From Spirochaetales bacterium (GTDB taxonomy: Bacteria; Spirochaetota; Spirochaetia; Treponematales; Treponemataceae), in the NCBI GenBank assembly GCA_003252395.1, contig QKEL01000008.1, positions 496,001 through 560,000 of the forward strand: 64,000 nucleotides of DNA. Reading direction: 5' to 3'. Made by a program: the position numbers and the translations under genes. Shown piece by piece: positions 43,429-52,334 of the stretch. The stretch's first letter is position 1. Each line of letters begins with the position of its first letter. The notes below the pieces were generated by a model that was not told the DNA's origin, made no database searches, and was given only the letters and a program-made list of their open reading frames with translations.

Positions 43429-45022
43429 CCAAAAGCTTTCGGACCGCGCCCGGGGCTGCCATCATTTCCGCGAAGTAGCCTTCCACCCGCTCGGCCAGGC
43501 CGATTTCGTTCAGGTCAAGGCCGAAGATCGAGGCGTCGGAAAGCAGTGGCCCCAAGCGCTCGCTAAAGGGCCCTTTGTCGCCGAGCGACAGCCCCGCGAC
43601 GACGTCGCGGCAGCGCGAGAGGAGCGGGTCGGGACTCGGTTCGAAAAACTTCCCCGCGTCGTCTATCCCCGTCAGGTAGCGCAACCAGCCGGCGAAAACC
43701 AGCGGCACGAACCGCAGGCTTCTCGCGTCGCGCCCCGGATCGTCGTTCCAGGCCTTCAGCGTGCCCCCGAAACGGATCGGCAGCTTCTGCGAGGTATCGC
43801 AGGCGATTCTCTGCGGCGTATCGGGGAGGAAGGGATTGGGAAGCCGCTGCTCGATCACCTCGCGAAGGAAGTCCCGGGGCTTCACGATTCCCGGGTCTTC
43901 CGCGACGGGAAGGCCCTCATCGTAGCCAAGCCGTTCCGCAAGGGCGCGAAGCTGCGGGTCCTTCATTTCCTCGCTGATCAGCGTATGCCCGAGCAGGCAG
44001 CCGAAAATCGCGAGGGCGGTATGGAGGGGATTGAGGCAGGAACCGACCTTCATCCGCTCGACCTTCTCCACGGTCTCCCGTTCGGTAAAGAGTATGCCGC
44101 CCTTCTCCAGGGCAGGGCGTCCGTTCGGGAACGAATCTTCCACCACCAGGTATTCCGCCGCCTCCGCGTTCACGAAGGGCGCCACGTAGGCTCCCCCGGC
44201 GGTATGGCGGATAACCGTGTCCTCAAGCCCCGTCTCCGCGAGGATCCGCGAGACGGACGCGTCGGGTCGGGGGGTGATTTTATCGATCATGGTCCACGGA
44301 TACGAGACCTTCGCGGGGTCCAGGAGCCATTCCACGAAGCCGGGCTCGGCGAGGCCGGAACGGACCCAGGCGTTCGCGAAGGGAATGACTGAAGCGCGCA
44401 GCCGGTCTCCGTTATGGGCGCAATTGTCCATGCTCACCAGGGCGATAGGCATACCCCCGGCGACGAAGCGCTCGTGGCAAAGCGCGGCGAGGCGCCCGAT
44501 CGTATGGGAAGGATGCGCGGGCCCTTCCGCGAAGTCGCGCAATACGTCGTTCCGGTACTCTCCGCGTCCTTCGGTCAGGGAATAGCCCTTTTCGGTAATG
44601 GTCAGGCTCACCATCTGCAGGGAAGGCGCGCGAAACGCCTTCGCGAGCCAATCCCAATCGGCGCTCCGCGGATCGGCGGTCAACGATTTCACCACGCTGC
44701 CGATCACGGTCTTGTCCACGGTGCCGTCGGCGTTCAGGGTTACCAAGGCGGTAAGGTTATCGTACGGCCGATACGCCAGGTCTATCACCTCGAAATCATG
44801 GCCGCCCACCACCACGAGCCCCGTTTCGGCCCCGCCGGCCTCGAGGGTTTTCTGGTGCGCCGCCGCGATGAACGCGCGGAAGATATTCCCCGCCCCGAAA
44901 TGGATCCATTCGGGCGTTTTCAGGGTTCGCTCCGTTACCGCCTTCCGGTCAAACAGCGGAAGCCGATACCCGGCCTCGATAAAGGAAGCGCGGTCTTTTT
45001 CAAGGGCGTCTATCAGTTTCAT
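43412..45022 (-). CDS. uxuB: Fructuronate reductase / D-mannonate oxidoreductase UxuB
   Basis: The 536-residue protein belongs to the long-chain mannitol dehydrogenase family (PF01232/PF08125). It has WIHFGAGNIFRAFIAAAHQ (nucleotide-binding, about 38-56), VSLTITEKGYSLT, LVSMDNCAHNGDRLRASV (about 196-213), and PYTVLDKITPR-like YPWTMIDKITPRPD. It converts D-fructuronate to D-mannonate with NADH. The GntR gene overlaps its start by 4 bases and uxuA lies before that, so the operon is uxuA-gntR-uxuB. The reaction directly precedes that of UxuA. Kinase and aldolase for the remaining steps are not in the window. Confidence 0.92.
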   Translation of the reverse strand: MKLIDALEKDRASFIEAGYRLPLFDRKAVTERTLKTPEWIHFGAGNIFRAFIAAAHQKTLEAGGAETGLVVVGGHDFEVIDLAYRPYDNLTALVTLNADGTVDKTVIGSVVKSLTADPRSADWDWLAKAFRAPSLQMVSLTITEKGYSLTEGRGEYRNDVLRDFAEGPAHPSHTIGRLAALCHERFVAGGMPIALVSMDNCAHNGDRLRASVIPFANAWVRSGLAEPGFVEWLLDPAKVSYPWTMIDKITPRPDASVSRILAETGLEDTVIRHTAGGAYVAPFVNAEAAEYLVVEDSFPNGRPALEKGGILFTERETVEKVERMKVGSCLNPLHTALAIFGCLLGHTLISEEMKDPQLRALAERLGYDEGLPVAEDPGIVKPRDFLREVIEQRLPNPFLPDTPQRIACDTSQKLPIRFGGTLKAWNDDPGRDARSLRFVPLVFAGWLRYLTGIDDAGKFFEPSPDPLLSRCRDVVAGLSLGDKGPFSERLGPLLSDASIFGLDLNEIGLAERVEGYFAEMMAAPGAVRKLLVTLLS

Positions 45023-45714
45023 TGGGGGTCTCCTTCAGCGAAATACGAGGGATATTCCCGTCGCAGGGCCGATTCGTCCACGTCCAGCCGGGCGAGGTGC
45101 CGGCGCATGAGCGCCGTCGCGCCCGCCTCGTTCCGTTCGGCGACCAGGGAGTAAATGGCGCCGTGCTCGTCCAAAATGGTATCGGGCGTGGAACGGGACC
45201 GGAGCGCCAAATAGCGGATGCGCCGGTAGTGCCCGGACATGGCGTTTACCGCCTCCCAGCACCGGCTTTTCGAGGCGGCGGCGAAGATCGTGCGGTGAAA
45301 CGAGTCGTCGCCCGCGAGGAATGCCGCCAGATCGCCCCGTTGCAGGGCAAGCCGCTGCGAGGCAAGGGCCGAGGCCAGGGAATCCCTGAAGCGCGCGAAA
45401 TGATCGCCGTCTCGCTCGGAGGCGAACAGGGCCAGGGCGGGCAGCTCAAGATTCTCGCGCATGAAGCGTTCCTCATGGGCCTTTACGGGATCGATCAGGG
45501 AAACGAGGGTACCCCGCTGGGGGCGAATTTCCACCAAACCGTCCCGGGAAAGGCGCAGTAAGGCGTCGCGCACCGGGGAGCGGCTGACGCCCAGGGTATT
45601 CGCGATGGCGTTAACGTCCAGGGGCGCGCCCGGTTCCGGATCGAGAAAGAGGATAGACTCGCGCAAGTCCTGGTAAATGCGGTCCGCGTTGGTACGGAGG
45701 ACAGATTGCTGCAC
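45019..45714 (-). CDS. GntR-family (FadR/FCD group) transcriptional regulator
   Basis: This 231-residue protein has an N-terminal winged helix (about 10-75; DVNAIANTLGVSRSPVRDALLRLSRDGLVEI, key part LGVSRSPVRDALLRL). A helical FCD effector domain follows (about 85-215) with the metal/ligand residues DSFHRTIFAAASK and later His/Asp positions (EHGAIYSLVAERN, LMRRHLARLD). Such regulators of hexuronate genes (UxuR, ExuR, KdgR type) respond to uronate pathway intermediates. The GTG start lies one base after the uxuA stop. Its probable operator is the palindrome at 46841-46852 between uxuA and kdgF. Confidence 0.9.
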   Translation of the reverse strand: MQQSVLRTNADRIYQDLRESILFLDPEPGAPLDVNAIANTLGVSRSPVRDALLRLSRDGLVEIRPQRGTLVSLIDPVKAHEERFMRENLELPALALFASERDGDHFARFRDSLASALASQRLALQRGDLAAFLAGDDSFHRTIFAAASKSRCWEAVNAMSGHYRRIRYLALRSRSTPDTILDEHGAIYSLVAERNEAGATALMRRHLARLDVDESALRREYPSYFAEGDPQ

Positions 45715-45715
45715 C

Positions 45716-46786
45716 TTAGCGCCGCCCTTCCCGATCTATGGCCTCGAAAAGGCCGTTCAGGTAGGCGATGCCCAGGGCGCGATCGTACAGGCCGTACCCC
45801 GGCATGCCCTTTTCGCCCCAAATCATGCGTCCGTGATCGGGACGGAGGGGACCGTCAAACCCGATATCCCTGAGCGCGCGGGCGATTTCGTACATATCGA
45901 GGGACCCGTCTTCCGAAAGATGTGCGGCTTCTTCGAATTTACCGGGGGAGCGGTGCTTCACGTTCCGAAGGTGCGCGAAATGAACGCGCCCTTTCAGGGA
46001 ACGAATGATATCCGGAATGTCGTTGGCGGGATTGGAACCGAGAGAGCCCGTGCACAGGGTTACCCCGTTATGGGGATTGTCCACGGCCTTGAGGAGCCGG
46101 TGAATGCTCTCCTTCCCGGTCACGATTCTCGGCAATCCGAAGACGGGCCAGGCGGGATCGTCCGGATGTATGGCCATATCGATCCCCCATTTATCGCATA
46201 CGGGCATGATCGCCCGTAAAAAGTAGGCGAGATTCTCGAGAAGCCGCTCCGAATCCACGTCGCGGTACAACTGGAACAGTTCCTTAATCCGCGCCATGCG
46301 TTCCGGTTCCCAGCCGGGCAGCATAAAGCCGTTGGAGGCCGAATCCATATCCGCGAGCATGGTTTCGGGGTCAATTCCGTCGATCCGCTCCTGATCGTAG
46401 GCGAGTACCGACGAACCGTCGGATCGGGGCCTGGCAAGTTCCGACCGGGTCCAGTCAAACACCGGCATGAAGTTGTAGCACACCATGCGTATCCCCTCGG
46501 ACCCGAGCATATCGAGGGTTTTGATATAGGTTTCAATGTCCCGGTCCCGGTCGCTCAACGCTGCCTTGATCGCGTCGCTGACGTTCACGGATTCTATGCC
46601 GGATATTTCGAGCCCGTTATCCGCGGCGTCTTTTTTCAGGGCGCGGATACGGTCCCGCTCCCAGGTTTCCCCCGGTTGCTTATCGTATAAGGTGGTAATA
46701 ACCCCTACGCATCCGGGAATTTGGCGAATATGGGCGAGGGGTATGGGATCATGCCCCGTTCCGAACCAACGAAAGGTCATTTTCAT
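45716..46786 (-). CDS. uxuA: Mannonate dehydratase UxuA
   Basis: The 356-residue enzyme dehydrates D-mannonate to 2-keto-3-deoxygluconate. It starts MKMTFRWFGTGHDPIPLAHI, the usual UxuA N terminus, after a Shine-Dalgarno GGAGG; the open frame upstream of 46786 is promoter DNA. Further marks are MVCYNFMPVFDWTR (about 100-113), DMAIHPDDPAWPVFGLPRIV with metal His, LCTGSLGSNPANDI, VHFAHLRNVK and LRPDHGRMIWGE. It heads the uxuA-gntR-uxuB operon and has a TTGACA/TAATAT promoter whose -10 lies in a palindrome. Confidence 0.95.
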   Translation of the reverse strand: MKMTFRWFGTGHDPIPLAHIRQIPGCVGVITTLYDKQPGETWERDRIRALKKDAADNGLEISGIESVNVSDAIKAALSDRDRDIETYIKTLDMLGSEGIRMVCYNFMPVFDWTRSELARPRSDGSSVLAYDQERIDGIDPETMLADMDSASNGFMLPGWEPERMARIKELFQLYRDVDSERLLENLAYFLRAIMPVCDKWGIDMAIHPDDPAWPVFGLPRIVTGKESIHRLLKAVDNPHNGVTLCTGSLGSNPANDIPDIIRSLKGRVHFAHLRNVKHRSPGKFEEAAHLSEDGSLDMYEIARALRDIGFDGPLRPDHGRMIWGEKGMPGYGLYDRALGIAYLNGLFEAIDREGRR

Positions 46787-46818
46787 GTAGAGAGCCTCCG
46801 GCTGAATGGTGGTTATTC

Positions 46819-46873
46819 TTGTGTACCATACCAACCTATGCTAATATATTAGTATATCAGGATTTCCTGTCAA
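46819..46873. promoter_or_regulatory. Divergent uxuA/kdgF promoters sharing one palindrome
   Basis: CTAATATATTAG (46841-46852) is a perfect 12-base palindrome. For uxuA on the minus strand, TTGACA (46868-46873) and TAATAT (46846-46851) are spaced by 16. For kdgF on the plus strand, TTGTGT (46819-46824) and TAATAT (46842-46847) are spaced by 17. Both -10 boxes therefore sit inside the same palindrome, overlapping each other. A dimeric repressor bound there, most likely the neighbouring GntR protein, would shut both promoters at once. Confidence 0.6.
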
Positions 46874-46935
46874 GAAGTAATTTCCCTGATACGCGCGCCG
46901 TTTTTTCGCTATCCCGTCCCCCGAAGGAGCCGAAC

Positions 46936-47262
46936 ATGATATTCACGAATGAATCCGTACCTATTCAGGTTCTCGACCCCCGGTGCGAACGCCGGGTACT
47001 TCCCCATACGCAAGGGCTCATGGCGGTGGAAGTGCGTTTTAAAAAGGGCGGAATCGGCTCTCCCCACGCCCATGAGGACCACGAACAGGTATCCTACGTA
47101 CTTTCCGGCAGTTTCGAGGTAACCGTAGGCGGCGAAACCCGCGTTATCGGCCCCGGAGGCGGATTCACGGTGGAGCGAAACGTTCTGCACGGGGTAAAGG
47201 CCCTGGAAGACGGGACGCTTCTGGACTGTTTTACCCCATTACGGCGCGACTTTCTCCCATAA
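46936..47262 (+). CDS. kdgF: Cupin protein KdgF-like (uronate degradation)
   Basis: The 108-residue single cupin starts after AAGGAG. It has the metal-binding cupin motif GIGSPHAHEDHEQVSYVLSG (about 41-60; His, His, Glu/Gln, and a later His in ERNVLHGV), and ends as KdgF proteins do. KdgF promotes linearisation of 4,5-unsaturated uronates formed by polysaccharide lyases, feeding the 2-keto-3-deoxygluconate pathway. Divergent placement from uxuA and the shared palindrome support the assignment. A generic cupin of other function cannot be excluded. Confidence 0.8.
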   Translation: MIFTNESVPIQVLDPRCERRVLPHTQGLMAVEVRFKKGGIGSPHAHEDHEQVSYVLSGSFEVTVGGETRVIGPGGGFTVERNVLHGVKALEDGTLLDCFTPLRRDFLP

Positions 47263-47325
47263 TAAAACTTTCCCGAGGTTTGTTAAAGCGCGGCGCGTGC
47301 CAGGAGCGAAGGGTCAGGCGACGAG

Positions 47326-48477
47326 CTACGAGTAAGACTCAGAAGTCGCGCCGTGCTCTCCCGCGCGGGAGACCCGGTTCCTGCCGTCCTTCTTCGACCA
47401 ATACAGGGCGATATCGGCCCGGGATATCAACGACTCGACCGATTCGTCCTTCCGCATCTCCGCCACGCCGAAACTGGCGGTGATATTCCACGGAACGCCC
47501 GCGAAGGTATGATACTCAATGCCGGTTCGAAGGCGTTCGGCCACGGCAACCGCGTCGTCAATGGCGGTTTTCGGCAATACGGCGATGAATTCCTCGCCGC
47601 CGTACCGGGCGAGCAGGTCCGAATCGCGCAGGCAGCCCTGACTGACCGAGGCAAGGTCTTTCAGCACCACGTCGCCCACGGGGTGTCCCAGCGTATCGTT
47701 TACCCGCTTGAAATGGTCAATGTCCAAAATCACGATGCACAAGCCCATCTCGTGCCGCAGCTCGAAAAGGCGGTGCTGCTCCAGGTACTCCATGAGAAAG
47801 CGGCGGTTCCGCGTTCCCGTCAACGGGTCCCGGAACGAATATTCCCTGAGTTCCCGGTTCAGGTCCTGCAGGTGCAGCTTCAGCACCTCGTTATGGGTCC
47901 TGCCGCCCTGAATGATTCCCCCGATCGCCGCTGACACGGCGGCGTTCACCAGACCCGGGAGGAAGGCGTTCACGTCCTGAACCGGCGCGAAAACGAAAAA
48001 GCCCATGCTGAAAATGAGCAACGAAACGGAGGCGAGGGCCGTGTAAATCATGGGGGGACCGCTCAACACCACGCAGGTGGCGATCAGTCCCGCGAACATA
48101 CCCGTATATTCCTTGGAATAGACCAGGTCGATATTGGTGAGCGACGTAGTCAGGGCTACCACCAGAAACGAATACCCCTGAACGAGCAAGGCCTCGAACC
48201 GCAGGGGAATGCGCTCGTGGCTCCAGTGCAGGGCGAGGAAGAAAAGCGCGGAAACGGCGGCGAGGGAGGAAAAAATGGCGATATACGCGGCGCCTATCCA
48301 CGGAAGGGGCACATCACCGGGCACAAAGACCTGTTGCAGCACGTAAATCACCGATATCGTGAAGGCGATTATGGAAGCTACCGAATAGGTTTGATAGTTG
48401 TGGTCCCGCCGCGCGAGCAAGACCTGATAGCGCATGGTGAGGGGAATTTTCTCCCGGTCGAATATGCCGATTTGCAC
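47326..48477 (-). CDS. Membrane diguanylate cyclase (GGDEF domain)
   Basis: The 383-residue protein has six hydrophobic helices (about 30-205) of a MASE-like sensor, a short coiled coil, and a GGDEF domain (about 215-375) that makes cyclic di-GMP. The active site reads YGGEEF (about 302-307), preceded by the substrate helix FRDPLTGTRNRRFL. The inhibitory site RDSD lies exactly five residues before GGEEF, so product feedback is likely. The start is GTG with AAGGA upstream. A 12-base palindrome, GGCCCGCGGGCC, lies at 48494-48505. It stands alone between kdgF and nrdB. Confidence 0.92.
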   Translation of the reverse strand: MQIGIFDREKIPLTMRYQVLLARRDHNYQTYSVASIIAFTISVIYVLQQVFVPGDVPLPWIGAAYIAIFSSLAAVSALFFLALHWSHERIPLRFEALLVQGYSFLVVALTTSLTNIDLVYSKEYTGMFAGLIATCVVLSGPPMIYTALASVSLLIFSMGFFVFAPVQDVNAFLPGLVNAAVSAAIGGIIQGGRTHNEVLKLHLQDLNRELREYSFRDPLTGTRNRRFLMEYLEQHRLFELRHEMGLCIVILDIDHFKRVNDTLGHPVGDVVLKDLASVSQGCLRDSDLLARYGGEEFIAVLPKTAIDDAVAVAERLRTGIEYHTFAGVPWNITASFGVAEMRKDESVESLISRADIALYWSKKDGRNRVSRAGEHGATSESYS

Positions 48478-48559
48478 CCTTGCCTTTCCTTCAGGCCCGC
48501 GGGCCCTTACAGAACTTTATAGATGTATCGGCATTTCGGCGGCGAGGCATTACGTTCAA

Positions 48560-49615
48560 TTACAAATCGTCGACCAGCGCGGTGGATTTCGCGTACGCCG
48601 TCGGCTTGGCCTCGAAAAAATCGGTCTTCACGAGATTAGCGTCGCTGTACTGCTCAATCCAGGCCATGGAGGCCGGAATCGCCCTTCCCCCCTCGTAAAG
48701 CGGGCCAAACCCCAAGCCGGTGGAGCGGAGGTTGCCCAGGTAGCGGATATAGTCCCCGATCATTTCGCGGTTAAGGCCAGGAATATCGTCGCCGATGGCG
48801 TATTCGCCCCACCGAATTTCCTCCTCTACCCCCGCGCGAATCATCTGGCGGTACTCCTCGACAAGCCCCTCGGTAAAGAGCTCGGGCCGTTCCTTCTTCA
48901 ATTCCATAATGATGGAGCGGAAAAGGTAGAGGTGCGTATTCTCGTCCCGGTTGATGTAGCGGATCTCCTGCACGGAACCGCCCATCTTCCCGTTTCTCGC
49001 CAAATTGTAGAAAAACATGAATCCCGAATAAAAGTAGATGCCCTCAAGCACGTAGTTCGCCACCGCGGTCCTCACCAGGGTACGGGCGTCCTGCCGCTCC
49101 TGGAACTCGTTATACAGGTCGCCGATGAACCGATTCCGCTCGAGCAGGCGCTCGTCGTCTTTCCACTGGTATAAAATGGCGTTGCGCTCGTCGGGAGAAC
49201 AGATCGTATCGAGCATATACCCGTAGCTTTGCGAATGAACCGCCTCCTGGAAGGCGTGGATCGTCAGGCAAAGATTCACCTCGTTCGCGGTGATAAAGGC
49301 GCCGAGGGTGGGCAGGTTGGCGGTTTGAATGCTATCGAGAAACACGAGAAACGACAGGATGCGGTCAAAGGCCCGCCGCTCCGCGGGAGAGAGCTTGCGG
49401 TAATCCTTCACGTCCTGCTGCAGGTTAATTTCCTCCGGAATCCAGAAGTTGTTCATCGCCTGCCGGTACCAATCGCTCACCCAGGAGTACCGCAGGTTGT
49501 TGAAGTCGTTCAGGTTCGTCGTGTTTCCGCCGATCATCCGCCGCTTGACGGTCTCGATATCGCCGCGCTCGTTGAAAAGGGGCTTTCGCTTCAGGGTTTC
49601 TCTCGATTCGCTCAT
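48560..49615 (-). CDS. nrdB: Ribonucleotide reductase class I, beta subunit
   Basis: The 351-residue radical subunit has the di-iron and tyrosyl radical residues: FLDSIQ (Asp), QEAVHSQSY (Glu, His and radical Tyr in the E-x2-H-x3-Y spacing of E. coli Glu115, His118, Tyr122), then NYVLEGIYFYSG (Glu) and RDENTHLYLF (Glu, His). A tyrosine at the radical site indicates an ordinary class Ia-type enzyme that needs oxygen and iron. I start at 49615 since GGAG lies 6 bases before it; an ATG at 49627 is possible. It follows nrdA after a gap filled by a triple 20-base repeat. A flexible C-terminal tail needed for binding NrdA is present. Confidence 0.94.
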   Translation of the reverse strand: MSESRETLKRKPLFNERGDIETVKRRMIGGNTTNLNDFNNLRYSWVSDWYRQAMNNFWIPEEINLQQDVKDYRKLSPAERRAFDRILSFLVFLDSIQTANLPTLGAFITANEVNLCLTIHAFQEAVHSQSYGYMLDTICSPDERNAILYQWKDDERLLERNRFIGDLYNEFQERQDARTLVRTAVANYVLEGIYFYSGFMFFYNLARNGKMGGSVQEIRYINRDENTHLYLFRSIIMELKKERPELFTEGLVEEYRQMIRAGVEEEIRWGEYAIGDDIPGLNREMIGDYIRYLGNLRSTGLGFGPLYEGGRAIPASMAWIEQYSDANLVKTDFFEAKPTAYAKSTALVDDL

Positions 49616-49660
49616 TCTCGTCTCCATGAATCCAAATATGGGTAGCGTTCCCGCGGGTTT

Positions 49661-49729
49661 AACTCGCGCCGCGATTTATTAACTCGCGCCGCGATTTATT
49701 AACTCGCGCCGCGATTTATTAACTCGCGC
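49661..49729. repeat. Triple 20-base tandem repeat spanning the nrdA stop codon
   Basis: Three identical 20-base units (49661-49680, 49681-49700, 49701-49720) and a partial fourth (to 49729) repeat AACTCGCGCCGCGATTTATT. On the minus strand each unit holds GCGCGAGTTAATAAATCGCG, that is the last codons and TAA of nrdA, and can fold as CGCGA...TCGCG. The repeat has thus duplicated the 3' end of nrdA into the nrdA-nrdB gap. Confidence 0.95.
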
Positions 49730-52301
49730 AGGTCTCGCACTCCGTCACTTCCAGGGCCTGGGACCGAACGTAGTATACGGATTTTACCCCTTCTTCCCAA
49801 GCGCGCAGGTACAGATTCAGCACCTGCCGCAGGGAAAAATCGGTGGTGATGTAGAGATTGATGGACTGGGCCTGGTCGATATGGCGCTGGCGCGCCCCCG
49901 CGGCTCGAATCGACCATTCCTGATCGATCAGATGGGCGTTCTTGTAGTACCAAAACGTTTTCATCGAAAGGTCGGGGGCCACCCGGGGCACGATGCTCCC
50001 CTTCTTCTCCTCGAGGAAGAAGCGTTTCATGATGGGGTCGATCCCGGCGGTGGTTCCCGCGATGATGGAGGTCGAGCTCGTGGGGGCGATGGCGATGAGG
50101 TACGCGTTCCGCATGCCCGTTTTCGCCACCCGATCGCGCAAGGAGTCCCACTCGCGTCCGCTATAGCCCCGCTTGTCGAAATAGGCGCCCGTATGCCAAT
50201 CGGAGCCCTCAAAAACGCCGTAGGCACCCTTCTCCCCCGCCAAATCGGCGCTCGCGCCGATCGCGGCCCGGTTTATGCGCTCGAACAGGGAATCGGCGAA
50301 AGCGAGATGCGCCTCGCTTTCCCACTTTATCCCCCGCTTGGCGAGCATATGGTGATACCCGCTCACCCCGAGCCCGATGGGCCGGTACTTGCGGTTCGTT
50401 ATTTCCGCGTAGTGTAGGGGGTAATAATTGAGATCGATAACGTCGTCGAGCATGCGCACGACCGTGGAGACCACGCGCTCCAGTTCCCCTTCCGCGTCCA
50501 GGTCCACGTTCCCCAGGGCCACCGAGGCAAGGTTGCAGGTCACGAAATCGCCGGGCCGCGTGGTTTCCACCACCACGGTCTCGCCGTTATCGGTAACCGC
50601 CTCGCGGGAAACCAGTTCCACGGGGCTCATGTTTTGGGCGATCTCGGTGCAGAGGTTGGAACAGTAGACGATCCCGGCGTGGGAATTGGGATTCATGCGG
50701 TTTACCGCGTCGCGGTAAAAGGCGAAGGGCGTCCCGGTTTCCACCGCCGACTTGAGGATAAGCCGGACGATTTCCTTGACCGGTATGGTCCGCTTCGCGA
50801 TGCGGGGATCGGCCACGCACTCGAGGTAGCGTTTTTCCCATTCCTCGCCCCAGAAATCCTCCAGGGCCCACCCCTTCACGGTGAGGATCTCGTGGGGGCA
50901 CATCATGTGCCACTGCGCCTCGATCTCGTCCCGCGCGAGGCGCCAGAAAAGATCGGGGTAGCACACGCCGGGAAACACGTCGTGGGCCTTCATGCGGTCG
51001 TCGCCGTTATTGGTCTTGATCTGCAGGAATTCCGGCAAGTCCCGGTGCCAGGCGTCGAGCCAAACCGCCACGGAGCCCTGGCGCATGCCCAGCTGGTCCA
51101 CCGCGACGGCCGTGTCGTTGGCGAGCTTGATCCAGCGCAGCACGCCTCCCGCCACCCCCTGAAAGCCCCGGATCGGGCCTCCCACGGCGCGTACCTTGCC
51201 GAAATACATGCCCATGCCGCCGCCGTACTTCGAAACCTGGGCGAAATTGTCGATGCTTCGGTAAATGCCGTCCAGGGAATCCGGTACCGTATCGATAAAG
51301 CAGGAAGAAAGCTGATGAAAGGGCTTGCGGGCGTTGGAGAGGGTCGGCGTGGCCACCGTCACCTCCAGCCGGGAAAGGATATCGTAAAACCGGCCGACCC
51401 ACCGGGCTCGATCGGCGCGTTCGTTCATGGCCAAGTGCATGGCGATTCCCAAAAACATTTCCTGGGGGGATTCCACGGCCCGGTGGTCCCTGGTGCGTAT
51501 CACGTACCGCTTCAGAAGGAGATCCAGTGCGCTCCAGGTCAGCAGGCGGTCCCGGGAAACGTCTATGAGCGAGGCGAAGGACTCGATTTCCTCGACGGAG
51601 TACGCGAGCGGGATATATTCTCCGTATAGCCCCTCCGCGGCCAGGGCCGAAATTTTGGTTCCGAAACCGTCCCAGCCGCGCCGGTCGCTTTCTGAGCGCA
51701 GGGAACGGTAAAAGCGGGTAAACTCAAGCCGTGCCGCGATGTACTCCCAACGCGGGGCTTCCTGGGTGGTAAGCTCGACCGCGGCCCGGATCAGTGCCGC
51801 CAAGGCCGCGTCCGCGTCCATGCCCTCGGTCACGAAGGAGAGGAATTTTTGCGCGAGGTGATCCAGCCCGTATTCGGCTTCGGTAAAGTCGGCCTGTATT
51901 TCCTTGAGGGTCCGGTTGAGGGTGCCCGCGAGGGAGTCGCCCTCAGGCGACTGTACTTCCGGCGACTGCCCGGACTGCCCGTCGTCCCGCGGGAAGCGTT
52001 CCAGGACCGCGTCGCGGGCCATCCGCAGCTTCGCGCGCCCGTCGCGATACAGGATAAACCGCTTCGCCTCGTCATACCGATTGTGCGCCACGAGGGTCCG
52101 TTCCACCACGTCCTGAACCGCCTCAACGGTTATGGGAACGCCCGAGGCGACGACCCCTTCCGCCCAAACGACTATTTCACCGGTCATTGTATCCAAAACG
52201 GCCGTATCCGCATCCGGGTTTTCGAACGCGGCCGCCATGGCCACGCGAATTTTTTCGCTGGTAAAGGCTTCGATTTGCCCGCTTCTTTTGATTATTTCCA
52301 T
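49719..52301 (-). CDS. nrdA: Ribonucleotide reductase class I, alpha subunit
   Basis: The 860-residue catalytic subunit has an N-terminal ATP-cone (about 1-90; MEIIKRSGQIEAFTSEKI), so it is allosterically controlled by ATP/dATP. The RNR domains follow with SCFIDTVPDSLDGIY (about 330), KYGGGMGMYFGKVR (about 352), NPNSHAGIVYCSNLCTEI (active-site Asn/Cys region, about 535-552), and PTSSTSIIAGTTAGIDPI (about 745). The C terminus ends CETCAS, the CxxC pair that is reduced by thioredoxin or glutaredoxin. A promoter with a perfect Fur-type box lies directly upstream, so the operon should respond to iron. Confidence 0.95.
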   Translation of the reverse strand: MEIIKRSGQIEAFTSEKIRVAMAAAFENPDADTAVLDTMTGEIVVWAEGVVASGVPITVEAVQDVVERTLVAHNRYDEAKRFILYRDGRAKLRMARDAVLERFPRDDGQSGQSPEVQSPEGDSLAGTLNRTLKEIQADFTEAEYGLDHLAQKFLSFVTEGMDADAALAALIRAAVELTTQEAPRWEYIAARLEFTRFYRSLRSESDRRGWDGFGTKISALAAEGLYGEYIPLAYSVEEIESFASLIDVSRDRLLTWSALDLLLKRYVIRTRDHRAVESPQEMFLGIAMHLAMNERADRARWVGRFYDILSRLEVTVATPTLSNARKPFHQLSSCFIDTVPDSLDGIYRSIDNFAQVSKYGGGMGMYFGKVRAVGGPIRGFQGVAGGVLRWIKLANDTAVAVDQLGMRQGSVAVWLDAWHRDLPEFLQIKTNNGDDRMKAHDVFPGVCYPDLFWRLARDEIEAQWHMMCPHEILTVKGWALEDFWGEEWEKRYLECVADPRIAKRTIPVKEIVRLILKSAVETGTPFAFYRDAVNRMNPNSHAGIVYCSNLCTEIAQNMSPVELVSREAVTDNGETVVVETTRPGDFVTCNLASVALGNVDLDAEGELERVVSTVVRMLDDVIDLNYYPLHYAEITNRKYRPIGLGVSGYHHMLAKRGIKWESEAHLAFADSLFERINRAAIGASADLAGEKGAYGVFEGSDWHTGAYFDKRGYSGREWDSLRDRVAKTGMRNAYLIAIAPTSSTSIIAGTTAGIDPIMKRFFLEEKKGSIVPRVAPDLSMKTFWYYKNAHLIDQEWSIRAAGARQRHIDQAQSINLYITTDFSLRQVLNLYLRAWEEGVKSVYYVRSQALEVTECETCAS

Positions 52302-52312
52302 GTCTATATCCT

Positions 52313-52331
52313 ATTGATAATTATTATCAAT
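52313..52331. promoter_or_regulatory. Perfect Fur-type box upstream of nrdA
   Basis: ATTGATAATTATTATCAAT is a perfect palindrome and its centre is identical to the 7-1-7 Fur consensus TGATAATnATTATCA. PerR and Zur consensus boxes differ at defined positions, so Fur is the best match. The box covers the region just after the predicted transcription start and ends 12 bases before the nrdA ATG. Confidence 0.75.
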
Positions 52332-52334
52332 AAA

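Noticed and set aside
49661..49729. Triple 20-base repeat as CRISPR or IS end
   Set aside because: There are no spacers, and the unit is a duplication of the nrdA 3' end rather than a foreign sequence.
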